NCBI GenBank assembly: GCA_002753225.1
Contig: PDZS01000012.1
Coordinates: forward strand, 36,682 to 100,681
Origin: Deltaproteobacteria bacterium YD0425bin51
GTDB taxonomy: Bacteria; Desulfobacterota; Desulfobacteria; Desulfobacterales; YD0425bin51
Direction: 5' to 3'
DNA: 64,000 nt
Positions 46,785-55,550 of this stretch are shown here, in pieces (position 1 is the first letter of the stretch; the number at the start of each line of letters is the position of its first letter). Under the pieces are notes generated by a model. That model was not told the DNA's origin. It did no database searches and saw only the letters and a list, made by a program, of their open reading frames with translations. A program made the translations under genes and the position numbers.

Positions 46785-48352
46785 ACTGGTTCCCCATTAC
46801 TTTCTTCTGATTCCATAGCTTTTTCAGCTTCTACTTGTGTAGGTTCAATCGTAACTTGATTAACCTCAGGTTCAATAGCTTTTTCAGGTTCTGTAGAAGC
46901 AATTTCTGGTTCAGGTTGAGCAACTTCAGGTTCTACTATTTTTGTAACTTCAGGCTCTACTTGCACAGGTTCATCTATTACTTGTTGCGTAATTTCAGGT
47001 TCAATAGCTTTTTCAGGTTCTACAGGAGCAATTTCTGTTTCAGGTTGAGTAACTTCAGGTTCTACTATTTTTGTAACTTCAGGTAATGCTTGTGTAAATT
47101 CAGGTGTAGAAACATTTTCTATTCTTTCTTTTTGCCACCAATCTTTAAGATTTATTATTGATTTTTCTAAATCTTTATCTGAAGCGTGAACATCTATTTT
47201 TATTTCTTCTCTAGTAATACTTTTTAGTGCATCAAAAGCTTTTTCTCTTGTTTCAATGTCCTTGTCTCCTAAGGTTGAAATTAATGGAAGAACAGACGAT
47301 TCATCTTTCAGGTTTGCGAGAGTTGAAATAGCTGCTTTTCTTACTCTTGGTTCTTCATCTTTCAAACATTGAATAACAGAAGATACAGCACTTGTATAAT
47401 CTTTCCACCCAATAAATGTTAAGGCGTTTCTTCTAACTTCTGGATGATCATCTCTTAGTGCTTCTGTCAAAATAGACATTGCAGTTTCATTGTCTCCTAG
47501 TTTGTAAATCCCCCTTAAACAGCCTACTCTAACAGTATATTTAGGCGATTTGATTTGAGCCTCAAAAAGAGGTACTGCACTTGGATCTCCTATTGCAATG
47601 AGAGAATTTATAATTTCTGCAATCAATTCAGGATGTTCAAATTTAACGGCTTCCATTAAAACAGGAACAGCAGCAGCATTTTTCATTTTTCCTAATTCAG
47701 CAGCAGCTAAGCATTGTATTTCTATTTCTGTATCCAAAAGGTCTCTAGCTACTTTTCCAAATATTTCCTGTTCTGATAAGCTTTCAAACTCACCTATTTT
47801 TAAAGCTTTATTTATGTTGGATTCGATTAGTTTTCTTATTTCTTCATCTTTGTTTTTGTTTCTCTTTGATTTCTCAGCTAATTTTGCAAGCTTTTGGGCT
47901 TTTTTCTCTTCTTTTTTTCTTAAAGCCTCTGCCTCTTTTTCTTCTTTTACTTCAATAATTCTTTTTTGGAGGCGTTCTATTTCTTTCTCATAATTTCTAA
48001 CGTCTATAACTAGTTTTTTTACAGCTTCTAGTTCTACAGGGCTTTCCCCTTGAGAAACTTTTGAACCTTCTCTTCCTATTTCAAAATATAAATCCTTTAT
48101 CTGCTTTTCATATTCTTTAATCTTAGTTTCAAGTTCACTAGTTTCGCTAGATTTTAAAAATGTAAAACCTTTAGTAAAAATACCTTTTGTTTTTTCTGAA
48201 ATAACAGGAACTTCTCTTTTTACAGTAGAAAATATTTTGCTAAATGTAGAAACAGTTGCGTCATAAGCTGTAACAAGAGCTTTACCCCCTAAGTTTAGAA
48301 CCTTAGCCAAATTTTCCGAAGCTGCTGATTTATTTTGAGTTTCATTTTCCAT
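46781..48352 (-). CDS. HEAT-repeat scaffold protein with acidic Pro/Glu/Val repeats
   Basis: About 523 residues from ATG 48352, which has GGAGG 7-8 bases upstream; an in-frame ATG at 48397 would add 15. Order: helical N-terminus and Lys/Glu coil (about 60-185), five to six HEAT repeats (about 200-385, e.g. EVRRNALTFIGWKDY), a linker with DWWQKE, and an unstructured tail (about 400-523) of EPEV/VEPEKAIEPE repeats, two units of 43 residues. HEAT arrays bind partner proteins, so this is a probable hub of the coiled-coil/actin assembly. Confidence 0.82.
   Translation of the reverse strand: MENETQNKSAASENLAKVLNLGGKALVTAYDATVSTFSKIFSTVKREVPVISEKTKGIFTKGFTFLKSSETSELETKIKEYEKQIKDLYFEIGREGSKVSQGESPVELEAVKKLVIDVRNYEKEIERLQKRIIEVKEEKEAEALRKKEEKKAQKLAKLAEKSKRNKNKDEEIRKLIESNINKALKIGEFESLSEQEIFGKVARDLLDTEIEIQCLAAAELGKMKNAAAVPVLMEAVKFEHPELIAEIINSLIAIGDPSAVPLFEAQIKSPKYTVRVGCLRGIYKLGDNETAMSILTEALRDDHPEVRRNALTFIGWKDYTSAVSSVIQCLKDEEPRVRKAAISTLANLKDESSVLPLISTLGDKDIETREKAFDALKSITREEIKIDVHASDKDLEKSIINLKDWWQKERIENVSTPEFTQALPEVTKIVEPEVTQPETEIAPVEPEKAIEPEITQQVIDEPVQVEPEVTKIVEPEVAQPEPEIASTEPEKAIEPEVNQVTIEPTQVEAEKAMESEESNGEPV
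46866..47083 (-). repeat. 129-bp tandem repeat coding for acidic Pro/Glu tail
   Basis: Two near-identical stretches, starting at 46866 and 46995, are offset by 129 bases (43 codons) inside the HEAT-repeat gene. They encode VEPEKAIEPE-type units. In-phase offset means unit gain or loss keeps the frame, so tail length may vary between strains. Confidence 0.75.
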
Positions 48353-49445
48353 ATAAAACCTCCATATTTTCTTTATTAATTTGAGAAATAATTTCAATTA
48401 ATTTTTTGTTTACTATTGTGTTAAAAGATAAATTCTCTTCCTCTTTTTCCAGTCTCTGCATTTCTACTTCAAAGTTTTTAACTTTATCTAATTTTTGTTT
48501 TATTGAAAAAAGATAGTCATATCTGCTTCTTAACCTATTATTATTATTATGTTCTTTTTCCAATGTCACATCTATATCTTTGATTTCAGATTCTATTTGA
48601 TTTATTCTATTTTTATTTTGAGTTAATTCTTCTACAAAATTTTTCTTTTGTTCTTTTAACTTATTGATATTTAAAATAATTACTTCTTTATCAACATTTT
48701 GATTACCAATCTCATTAAGTAATTTTTTAAATTTTCCTTCTAACATTGGCTTTTCTGAAAAAATTAAATTTTCTTTTTTAATTTCCTTATCTATTTCAGA
48801 TTTGATTTTTAAAGATTCAGCTTTAATTGTTTCAATTTCCATATCTATTTCTGAAAAATAATTTTTAATGTTAGTTTCAAAATCGCCTTTCATAATATTG
48901 TAAGTGTTGTTATCATAACCTTCAGGCATAATTCCCAAGATAAGCTCTTTTGTACTTTTTGTTATTGGAATTTCAATAAGTATTTGATCTATCTTTTGAG
49001 CAAGGGAACTATTTTTAAGTTTCAATTCATCTATTTTGCAAAGCTCCATATTTTGCTTTATTTGAAGCTTTTTAAGCTCAGACTGCAGTTTACTGTTTTC
49101 TTTTTTATAACTATCAATTTCAGACATTATTACAGGTAAAATATTTTTCTTTTTTTCTAAATCCCTTTCAATCTTTTTAAATAATAAATATTTTTCTTCA
49201 AGAGCTGCTTTATCTTTTTTTAAAACAGAGAGATTTATATTAACCTTTATTAAATTCCTTTCAACATCTTTTACTTCATCTGCTGTTTTTTTAATGTTTT
49301 TTTTTAGTATGGCAAGTTTATTTTCACTAAAATCAAAGTTTTTAAGTACAGAAAATATCTCATAAGTAAAAGTCTGTTTTAACTTTCTTTCAGCTACAAG
49401 ACTAGAAACTTTGATTAAAATCTCATGGATTTTTTTACTGTTCAT
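48342..49445 (-). CDS. Long coiled-coil protein
   Basis: 367 residues, dominated by two long coiled-coil blocks (about 35-165 and 190-355) split by a short non-coiled piece containing KELILGIMPEGYDNNTYN. The first 30 residues (KIHEILIKVSSLVAERKL) are amphipathic. No membrane helix. It overlaps the HEAT-repeat gene by 11 bases at its 3' end and the previous coiled-coil gene by 11 at its 5' end. Likely a spacer or filament-forming component of the magnetosome cytoskeleton; exact Mad name not assignable. Confidence 0.75.
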   Translation of the reverse strand: MNSKKIHEILIKVSSLVAERKLKQTFTYEIFSVLKNFDFSENKLAILKKNIKKTADEVKDVERNLIKVNINLSVLKKDKAALEEKYLLFKKIERDLEKKKNILPVIMSEIDSYKKENSKLQSELKKLQIKQNMELCKIDELKLKNSSLAQKIDQILIEIPITKSTKELILGIMPEGYDNNTYNIMKGDFETNIKNYFSEIDMEIETIKAESLKIKSEIDKEIKKENLIFSEKPMLEGKFKKLLNEIGNQNVDKEVIILNINKLKEQKKNFVEELTQNKNRINQIESEIKDIDVTLEKEHNNNNRLRSRYDYLFSIKQKLDKVKNFEVEMQRLEKEEENLSFNTIVNKKLIEIISQINKENMEVLYGK

Positions 49446-50442
49446 TTTTGTTCTCCAGCATGATAAATTCTTCTAAGATGGTATAACAAATAATAATATC
49501 TTGTAATTCTTTTAAATTTTCCTCAAGGGTTTTATTTGAATTATCTAACTTTTCTTTAGCTTTATTTGCTTTAATTAAATATTTTTCATATTGTTCAACC
49601 TCATTAAAAAGAGCCCCAATTTTATCTTCTAAGTTAAGGTTTTCAGTTGAAAGTTTACTCAGTTTTTCTTTTTTGTCTTTGTTTTTAATGGTTAAATCAC
49701 TTAATAAACTATTTACTTGTATAGCTTTTTTTTCAATTACAAAAACATCTTGTTTGAGTATTTTTTCCTCTTCTTTAAGTTTCTTGATTTCTTCTAGTAA
49801 AGTAATTCTATTTTTGAGATCAAAAACGCTTTCAGATATTTTTTCTGTTTTTATTTTCTGTTCTGAAAGTTGTATATTGAGATTTTGTTGCTCCTCAATA
49901 GCATTTATAAAAACGAAATTAAGCTTTTCAGCTTTTTCTTCAACATCTTTTCTATTAAGGGATGTATTTGAAAGAGATTTGTCAATCTCCTCTGACAAAG
50001 CCTTCATTTCAGCATCTAATTTATCAAAGGTTTTATATAACTCTTTATTCTCTTTTTCTAAATCTGCATTATTTTCTAAAAAAGATTTAATTGATTTTTC
50101 TATATTTTCAATATCTAAATGAAAAGCAAGTTTTAACTTCTTACTCTCTTCTAATATCTTTTCTTTGCTTTCAATTTCATTTATTAATTTAACTGATGCT
50201 TCATCAACTTCAATTTGTTTTCTCTTCATTTCAAAGATATATTTTTCAATATCTTTTGATTCTCTTTCTTTTAGAGCTAATTCTGTTCTCATGCTTTGCA
50301 GGAGAGCGCTATTCTTTACAATTTCAATATCTATTTCATTAAGTTCTTTTAAAAGATCTGAATATTTTTTTACTGATAAATCACGATTCTTTTTTAACTC
50401 TGAAATGTCGTTAAAATTTATCTGTCCAAAATTATTTAGCAT
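49435..50442 (-). CDS. Long coiled-coil protein
   Basis: About 335 residues from ATG 50442, preceded by an AGGG site at 7 bases and 4 bases after the upstream stop; ATG 50460 would add six residues and overlap. Short N-terminal stretch LNNFGQINFNDISEL, then continuous coiled coil to about residue 325. No recognised domain. Fourth coiled-coil gene in this series; similar low-complexity Lys/Glu/Leu composition to its neighbour, so the two may be diverged duplicates or heteromeric partners. Confidence 0.75.
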   Translation of the reverse strand: MLNNFGQINFNDISELKKNRDLSVKKYSDLLKELNEIDIEIVKNSALLQSMRTELALKERESKDIEKYIFEMKRKQIEVDEASVKLINEIESKEKILEESKKLKLAFHLDIENIEKSIKSFLENNADLEKENKELYKTFDKLDAEMKALSEEIDKSLSNTSLNRKDVEEKAEKLNFVFINAIEEQQNLNIQLSEQKIKTEKISESVFDLKNRITLLEEIKKLKEEEKILKQDVFVIEKKAIQVNSLLSDLTIKNKDKKEKLSKLSTENLNLEDKIGALFNEVEQYEKYLIKANKAKEKLDNSNKTLEENLKELQDIIICYTILEEFIMLENKNEQ

Positions 50443-50446
50443 AATA

Positions 50447-50968
50447 TCACCCTGCGACATATTTTTCCCAGTGATCCTGGAGTTGAGCTAGCTTTTCTTC
50501 CACTTTCTTTTTCTCAACAATTGCTATTTCAATCATGGTTATGGATTTATTTAGTTCTGACTCTAATTCTTTTATGTAGCTTTTCTGGCCTTGGACTTCT
50601 TTATTTAACTTATCTATTATATTGTCATCTTCCTCATTTTTATTTAAAGCAGTTTGCAGAGATTTTTTAAGATCAGAATTATCTTCACTTAGTTTTTTTG
50701 TCTCCTTTCTTAAAGTTGTATTTTCTTGTTCAGTCTCATTAACTTTATCATTTAATTTTTTATTTTCTTTTTCTAATCTTAACTTTTCTTGTTCAGCTTC
50801 ACGGACCTTATCATTCAATGTGTTTAAAATACTGTCATATTTTCTTTGGGATTCTGTTAAAATCTTATCTGAATTTAGTTTATCTGACTTAAAATACTCA
50901 TGAAACCTGCTTGCAGTATCTCGTATTTTTTTAAGGGCTTCAGCTCTCTCATTAATATCTTCTGACAT
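50447..50968 (-). CDS. Coiled-coil protein
   Basis: 173 residues, coiled coil from about 45 to 165, with a repeated NDKVREAEQE / NDKVNETEQE motif (about 52-80), indicating internal duplication. The N-terminus (about 1-40) is helical and contains RDTASRFHEYFKS. Six bases separate it from the upstream 95-residue gene. Probably the second gene of the actin/coiled-coil operon. Confidence 0.75.
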   Translation of the reverse strand: MSEDINERAEALKKIRDTASRFHEYFKSDKLNSDKILTESQRKYDSILNTLNDKVREAEQEKLRLEKENKKLNDKVNETEQENTTLRKETKKLSEDNSDLKKSLQTALNKNEEDDNIIDKLNKEVQGQKSYIKELESELNKSITMIEIAIVEKKKVEEKLAQLQDHWEKYVAG

Positions 50969-50974
50969 AATTTT

Positions 50975-51262
50975 TTACTCCTTATAATTGTTAATTGTTG
51001 TTTCAATATCGGATAATTTTTCAAATAAAGCCAAAAGTGTATCATCTTTAAATATTTCAGCACATGGTGAGCCATCTCTTACTTGTATTAATCTTTCCCC
51101 TATATTTGTCGTGATTTTTGTTTTTTTTGTTTTCAGAACACGCATATTATATGCTTTAACAATGCCATTTGTAGATTGCTTTAAAAAGTCATATCCTTTT
51201 TCTAACTGCTCTACTAAAATATCCCCTATATTTGTCATTGTATCCCTAAAACCTTCCCCCAT
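50975..51262 (-). CDS. Small hypothetical protein, first gene of coiled-coil/actin operon
   Basis: 95 residues, soluble. Helical start (FRDTMTNIGDILVEQLEKGYDFLKQ) and a beta-rich middle (MRVLKTKKTKITTNIGERLIQV), unrecognised. It begins the minus-strand operon that runs to 41710; the ferredoxin gene starts divergently 60 bases away, so promoters for both should lie in 51263-51322. Confidence 0.65.
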   Translation of the reverse strand: MGEGFRDTMTNIGDILVEQLEKGYDFLKQSTNGIVKAYNMRVLKTKKTKITTNIGERLIQVRDGSPCAEIFKDDTLLALFEKLSDIETTINNYKE

Positions 51263-51322
51263 TGTTCCTCCATATTTAGAATTTTATTGACTGTTTTTTC
51301 ATTATTTGGCATTTACTAGACT

Positions 51323-51730
51323 ATGTCTTATCAAATAAGTGATGACTGTATTGGCTGTGGAGCCTGCGCCAAAAAGTGTCCACAACACGCAATCGAAGGT
51401 AAACCTAAAAAGCGATTCGATATAGATCCTTTTCTTTGCATTGAATGTGGTGTTTGTTTTAATACCTGCCCAAAAGGAGCAATAATTGATCCTTTTGGCA
51501 GACGTCCCCTTCAAAAAGGCAAAAAAGCTAAAATAACAAAAGCTAAAATAGAGCGTAAGCTTTGCGCAGGTTGTAAAAACTGTTTATTAAACTGCCCTCA
51601 AAATGCAATAAAAACAGCTAAACAAAGAAATATATTTGCTAGTGCATATTGTATAGTTGATAAAGAGCTTTGCTCTGGATGCGCTAGATGCACTGGATTG
51701 TGCATAACAGGCGCAGTCGAATTAGAATAA
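51323..51730 (+). CDS. Polyferredoxin with four [4Fe-4S] motifs
   Basis: 135 residues with four ferredoxin cysteine motifs: CIGCGACAKKCP, CIECGVCFNTCP, CAGCKNCLLNCP and CSGCARCTGLC. The last lacks the usual Pro but keeps all four Cys. No signal peptide, so it works in the cytoplasm. It is the only plus-strand gene of size between the two minus-strand magnetosome modules and converges with the next gene by 9 bases. It could feed electrons to the NapH-like membrane protein or other redox parts of the cluster (inference). Confidence 0.9.
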   Translation: MSYQISDDCIGCGACAKKCPQHAIEGKPKKRFDIDPFLCIECGVCFNTCPKGAIIDPFGRRPLQKGKKAKITKAKIERKLCAGCKNCLLNCPQNAIKTAKQRNIFASAYCIVDKELCSGCARCTGLCITGAVELE

Positions 51731-52069
51731 TTTTTTTATCTTTTTCTTTTTAAATTTATTAAAGCCCCATGAAAGCCCCAATGCTCCCCCAATAAATCCT
51801 GCAATTTTTGTAACAACACCTGCAATAACAACTTCAGCTGCAGATGCTGCAACAGCAATAGTTGCAATACCAGTAAGCAGACCAACACCAGTTCCAATTA
51901 CTACTTTACTGCCAACCTGTACAACATCTGAAATTTCAACATTACGGTTAGAATAATCATCAAGACCGTCATTAAAAAAATCGAAACTTCTTTTCTTTTT
52001 TCTCCTTTTTTCTAAAATAATTCCTCTTTTTAACTCTTCATAAGCTTTCATTTGACTTTCATTTTCCAT
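51722..52069 (-). CDS. Small Gly/Ala-rich membrane hairpin protein
   Basis: 115 residues: basic N-terminal half (LEKRRKKKRSFDFF), then two Gly/Ala-rich transmembrane helices (about 52-78 and 82-105, with GTGVGLLTG and GFIGGALGLSWG) and a Lys-rich end. The shape recalls small magnetosome-membrane proteins such as MamC/MamD and Mad relatives, but I cannot name it. It shares the GxGxG helix style with its upstream neighbour, from which it is 15 bases distant. Confidence 0.7.
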   Translation of the reverse strand: MENESQMKAYEELKRGIILEKRRKKKRSFDFFNDGLDDYSNRNVEISDVVQVGSKVVIGTGVGLLTGIATIAVAASAAEVVIAGVVTKIAGFIGGALGLSWGFNKFKKKKIKKLF

Positions 52070-52084
52070 AAAATAGATAACTCC

Positions 52085-52441
52085 TTATACGATTAAAGGT
52101 AAACGGGTTTGCTTAGGTTTGGGCTTAGTTTTTTTTGTTTTCCTGAAAATATTATAGCCTGCTCCAGCAACACCGCCTCCTGCTCCTGCGCTAACTTTTA
52201 CAGCCATTACATGTCCAAAAACAGCTTTTATTGCAGCAGCAGGAACAGCAGCTAACCCTAAAAACATTGCCATAGCTCCTACACCTGCTCCAATTGCAGC
52301 ATTTTTTGCTATTTTTTTAATTGGATTTTGGTGAGGACATACATCATGTCCTTTTTTTGCTGCTTTATTTAAATGAATTTTACATATCTCAGGGCTATAT
52401 CCCCTGATTTCACATGCTTCACATTGTGATTTTTGTTTCAT
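52085..52441 (-). CDS. Cys-rich plus Gly-rich small membrane protein
   Basis: About 118 residues from ATG 52441, which has AGGAG 8 bases upstream; ATG 52474 in frame would overlap the MamN-like gene. N-terminal Cys/His-rich part (CEACEIRGYSPEICKIH, then GHDVCPH) could bind a metal; two Gly/Ala-rich membrane helices follow (about 45-70 and 75-95, GAGVGAMAMFLG and AGAGGGVAGAG) with a Lys-rich tail. Looks like a magnetosome-membrane protein of the Mad type; family not assigned. Confidence 0.7.
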   Translation of the reverse strand: MKQKSQCEACEIRGYSPEICKIHLNKAAKKGHDVCPHQNPIKKIAKNAAIGAGVGAMAMFLGLAAVPAAAIKAVFGHVMAVKVSAGAGGGVAGAGYNIFRKTKKTKPKPKQTRLPLIV

Positions 52442-52445
52442 TTTG

Positions 52446-53876
52446 TTAACTCCTAATGCACAGCCATACAACATAAACGCTGCAAGCTATTAAAAACATT
52501 AATGAAATATTAACGCTTGTTTGATTAAAACTTATTATATTTTTATTTTCAGATTTAAATTGATAACGTATATAAAAATTGTCAATAATAGCTTTAATTG
52601 AATTATTTTCCATTTTTGACAGAGAAGTCCCGCACATAATCCCTAAAGACATAGACCAGAAAAAAATATTATTAGAAACTCCAATTACAATGGGTAAAAG
52701 CATAACTACTGCAATATTTCCCCCAAAAATGCTTGTAAAAGCTGCTGATAACCATAATATAATTAAAGCTGTAAGCCATAATTTGCCGAAAGATAAAGTT
52801 TTTATCCCTTGAACTATATAATGATCAATTCCTGCAGTATTCCATAGGTGAGAAATAATAAACAAGCCGATGAGAAATAAGATTTCATCATAGTCAATTT
52901 TACTGATAATCTTTTCTTTATTTAAACCAGAAAATAAAAAAGCAGAAAAACCAAAAATAAGTACTATTGCAGCAGGTCTTAAAAAAGTCTTATGGCTTAA
53001 AAACAAAAGAATAACTATATGAAGAAGCATAATAATAGTTATTTTATATGCTTTTTCTTCTCTTTCAAAATGAAGCGGTTTTACTATTTTAACTGATTTT
53101 AAGAATTTTATATTATTTTTTAATATCCCAAATTCTTTTCGGTTATAGTCCATATAAAAGAGTAAAAAAGATAGTAAAATCAAACAAATTGGCATCATAA
53201 AGCATATAAATGAATTAAAATGTATTGATACTTCTGAGTCAATTATCATATTTGGAATAGCCCCAATCATAGTGGAAGCGTTCCCTAAGTTAGAACAAAT
53301 CATTTCGGAAATAATAACAGGTACAGGATTAAAACCTATAGATGATGCTAAACTAAGAGTTATAGGCGCAATAGCAAGCATTGTTGTCAAACTTCCTGAA
53401 AACAAAGAAAAAAAATAGGAAAGAAGAGAAAAAAGAACTAATATTTTCAATGGGCTTTTACCAGCTATTCTATAAACTTTATATACAGCCATATCAAAAA
53501 AACCTGTTTCATCTAATATAACTGTAATAATACGCATTCCTATTAGTAAAGATAATGCATTAAACTTTATTGAAAAAAATATAGAAGAGGGAGTTTGGGT
53601 TTTGAAAAAAAAACTGAAAACAGTTAAAATCAGAGCAAAAAACAGAACTATATTAACACGGTTTGAATAATTTTTATAAACCAGAAAAAGCATTATTCCT
53701 GTAAGCTGTAAAAAAACAACAATTACTGTAATTTCTTTTACAGTTGATGATATTGGCTGAGTGAAAGATAATTTGCTTTCTATTAACTTCCCATAAAAAG
53801 ACCAGAGAAGTAAAAAAATCATCAAGCATATAAAGAGTATTACTTTGTAATTTCTATTAGATTGATAATTCATCAT
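52446..53876 (-). CDS. MamN-like ArsB/NhaD-family transporter
   Basis: A 476-residue polytopic protein with about 12 transmembrane helices, of the ion-transporter superfamily containing ArsB, NhaD and magnetosome MamN. Hydrophobic blocks are continuous; conserved polar points include GSLTTMLAIAPITL and NLGNASTMIGAIPN in the first half and SIFGGNIAVVMLLPI in the second. MamN is proposed to move protons out of the magnetosome lumen. It starts 20 bases inside the LapA-like gene. MamN assignment rests on family plus context. Confidence 0.75.
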   Translation of the reverse strand: MMNYQSNRNYKVILFICLMIFLLLWSFYGKLIESKLSFTQPISSTVKEITVIVVFLQLTGIMLFLVYKNYSNRVNIVLFFALILTVFSFFFKTQTPSSIFFSIKFNALSLLIGMRIITVILDETGFFDMAVYKVYRIAGKSPLKILVLFSLLSYFFSLFSGSLTTMLAIAPITLSLASSIGFNPVPVIISEMICSNLGNASTMIGAIPNMIIDSEVSIHFNSFICFMMPICLILLSFLLFYMDYNRKEFGILKNNIKFLKSVKIVKPLHFEREEKAYKITIIMLLHIVILLFLSHKTFLRPAAIVLIFGFSAFLFSGLNKEKIISKIDYDEILFLIGLFIISHLWNTAGIDHYIVQGIKTLSFGKLWLTALIILWLSAAFTSIFGGNIAVVMLLPIVIGVSNNIFFWSMSLGIMCGTSLSKMENNSIKAIIDNFYIRYQFKSENKNIISFNQTSVNISLMFLIACSVYVVWLCIRS

Positions 53877-54150
53877 TACTGAACTCTTCTTCTATTCCAT
53901 TTGTTCTTTTTTTAGCTTTATTCATCTGTTTTTTCATTAAATAAATCTTTTTCTTTAATTTTTCTTCTCTTCCGATACCTATGAAAAGCCTTATAATATA
54001 ACCAATAGCTCCTGATATAGCTATTACAAAAAATAATCTAATATTAAAAGCCTTTCCCCAGAAAAAATAGACAGGAACATAATCAAAATTTTGAATGATA
54101 AACAATAAAGATAGAATTGTTAAAACTATAGTAACTATTATCTTAAACAT
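53857..54150 (-). CDS. LapA-like small membrane protein (MamL-like topology)
   Basis: 97 residues: two transmembrane helices (1-19 and about 37-60) joined by a short loop (FDYVPVYFFWGKAFNIRL), then a charged cytoplasmic tail rich in Lys (EEKLKKKIYLMKKQMNKAKKR). This is the LapA/DUF1049 pattern, and MamL of magnetosome islands has the same two-helix plus basic-tail shape. Whether it is a true MamL cannot be decided here. Co-translated with the MamN-like gene. Confidence 0.7.
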   Translation of the reverse strand: MFKIIVTIVLTILSLLFIIQNFDYVPVYFFWGKAFNIRLFFVIAISGAIGYIIRLFIGIGREEKLKKKIYLMKKQMNKAKKRTNGIEEEFSNDELSI

Positions 54151-54240
54151 TTTGAGAATCCTTTACTATCGAAAAAATTATATTTGCAAAGTTCATCATA
54201 TGGCTTATAATATTCATATATCTTTTAAGGAGGTTAAGTT

Positions 54241-54426
54241 ATGCTTGTTGCAAGCCTTGTAGATAACCAATTGGCTACTAAACAAGACTTAAAAGAGCTT
54301 GAGCTTAATTTAAAAAGAGATTTAGAAGTTAAAATTGAAATTTCTAAATCAGAAACTATTAAATGGGTTGCAGGCATGTTAGTTGCCCAAGCTGCTCTTA
54401 TAGCCACTCTTGTTAAACTCCTATAG
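54241..54426 (+). CDS. Small coiled-coil protein with C-terminal membrane helix
   Basis: 61 residues with a strong ribosome site (AAGGAGG, 7 bases upstream). Short coiled coil (about 12-40: ATKQDLKELELNLKRDLE) and one C-terminal membrane helix (WVAGMLVAQAALIATLVKLL). Matches a very common small family in Desulfobacterota related to CCDC90/DUF1640. It stands alone on the plus strand, inside the minus-strand magnetosome block, between the LapA-like gene and the end of the 54715 gene. Confidence 0.75.
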   Translation: MLVASLVDNQLATKQDLKELELNLKRDLEVKIEISKSETIKWVAGMLVAQAALIATLVKLL

Positions 54427-54430
54427 TAAT

Positions 54431-54715
54431 TTACTTTTGAATATTTTGGGGTCTATCAGGAAGCGGCTGCCAATTTGGCATATTTGCTCCTGCTGGATGA
54501 TAAATAAACGGCTTATTACCCATTCCCGGCTGCCATTCCTTTATTGTAAACATTTGATTTAAACCTGCTGCAACTAAAGCCTGCGGACTATGCGGCTTGG
54601 TTTTTTCATGGTTTGCAATAATTATAAGAACAGCTAAAAGACCTAAAAATACAAGACAAACTAAAATCCAAACTTTACCTTCAGTCAAAGGCTTTTTCGT
54701 TTTGTTCTTTTTCAT
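54431..54715 (-). CDS. Small single-helix membrane protein, Pro/Trp-rich
   Basis: 94 residues: basic N-terminus, one membrane helix (about 14-34), then an extracytoplasmic or lumenal part with IKEWQPGMGNKPFIYHP and NWQPLPDRP. No domain recognised. It starts 35 bases inside the NapH-like gene with a good AAGGAAG ribosome site, so the overlap is genuine. Likely magnetosome-membrane or periplasmic accessory factor of that iron-sulfur protein. Confidence 0.7.
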   Translation of the reverse strand: MKKNKTKKPLTEGKVWILVCLVFLGLLAVLIIIANHEKTKPHSPQALVAAGLNQMFTIKEWQPGMGNKPFIYHPAGANMPNWQPLPDRPQNIQK

Positions 54716-55550
54716 TCAAAACTTCCTTCTCTTCAAAAGAAAACTTATTTACAATCTTTATGTGTCCGCATTTTGTGCATTCTAAGCATCTTATGCATTC
54801 TTTAGAATCAACGTCCATTGAAATATTTATATCAACAGGGCAGCTTATTTCGCAGACATTACATCCATCGCATTTTTTATTTACTTCAAGCTTAATTATA
54901 CTAAAACTATTAAATAAAGATAAAAGCGCTCCCATAGGGCATATAACCCTGCAAAAAGGTCGTTTACTTATAACAAACCATGAAAGAAAAGCAAATAATA
55001 TAATAAGCCCTATGTAAAATAATATTCCTGGTCCATCAGGCATTATACGCTGTCCTGTTGCTGGATTTATAGGGTTCCATAATGCCCAAGGAATTCCTGC
55101 TGTTAACTTTCCAGCAGGGCATAATTGTGAGAATATAAGATCTCCAGTATAATAAGGAATAACAATTACAAAGAATACCAAAATAAAATATTTAACATAA
55201 CTTAAATAGCTTGGAATTCTAATTTTTTTTGTTTTGATTTTGTACATTATGTCCTGTAATAATCCGAATGGACATAACCAGCCACAAGCCATTCTTCCTG
55301 TCGTAAGACCAATCACTGCAATAAAACTTAATAAATATAAGGGAAATGTTCTTATTGCAGCAAAATGCTGCAACGTTCCAATAGGACATGAAAATACAGC
55401 AGAGGGACATGCATAGCAGTTTAAAAATGGAACACATACTCCCTTAAAAGCATTAGTATTTACTGTTTTTGTATAAATTGTGCCTATATAACTATTTGAC
55501 AAAACTGTACTAGCAAATTGTATAAGCTGTCTTAGTTTTGATAGCTTCAC
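54681..55550 (-). CDS. NapH/YccM-like membrane iron-sulfur protein
   Basis: 289 residues with a GTG start at 55550: AAGGAG lies 7 bases before it (55558-55563), and the upstream readthrough frame ends on it as GTGA; an ATG at 55625 would add 25 residues of repeat-derived sequence and is rejected. About five membrane helices; cysteine motifs NCYACPSAVFSCPIG, CGWLCPFGLLQD (NapH hallmark), FCRVICPMGA, then ferredoxin motifs CDGCNVCEISCP and CIRCLECTKC. It moves electrons across the membrane and, in this context, may set iron redox state in magnetosomes. Confidence 0.85.
   Translation of the reverse strand: MKLSKLRQLIQFASTVLSNSYIGTIYTKTVNTNAFKGVCVPFLNCYACPSAVFSCPIGTLQHFAAIRTFPLYLLSFIAVIGLTTGRMACGWLCPFGLLQDIMYKIKTKKIRIPSYLSYVKYFILVFFVIVIPYYTGDLIFSQLCPAGKLTAGIPWALWNPINPATGQRIMPDGPGILFYIGLIILFAFLSWFVISKRPFCRVICPMGALLSLFNSFSIIKLEVNKKCDGCNVCEISCPVDINISMDVDSKECIRCLECTKCGHIKIVNKFSFEEKEVLNEKEQNEKAFD

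Noticed and set aside
50988..51290. Plus-strand frame of 100 codons opposite the small first gene of the coiled-coil operon
   Set aside because: Composition is that of an antisense shadow; the minus-strand gene has a better start context and operon position.
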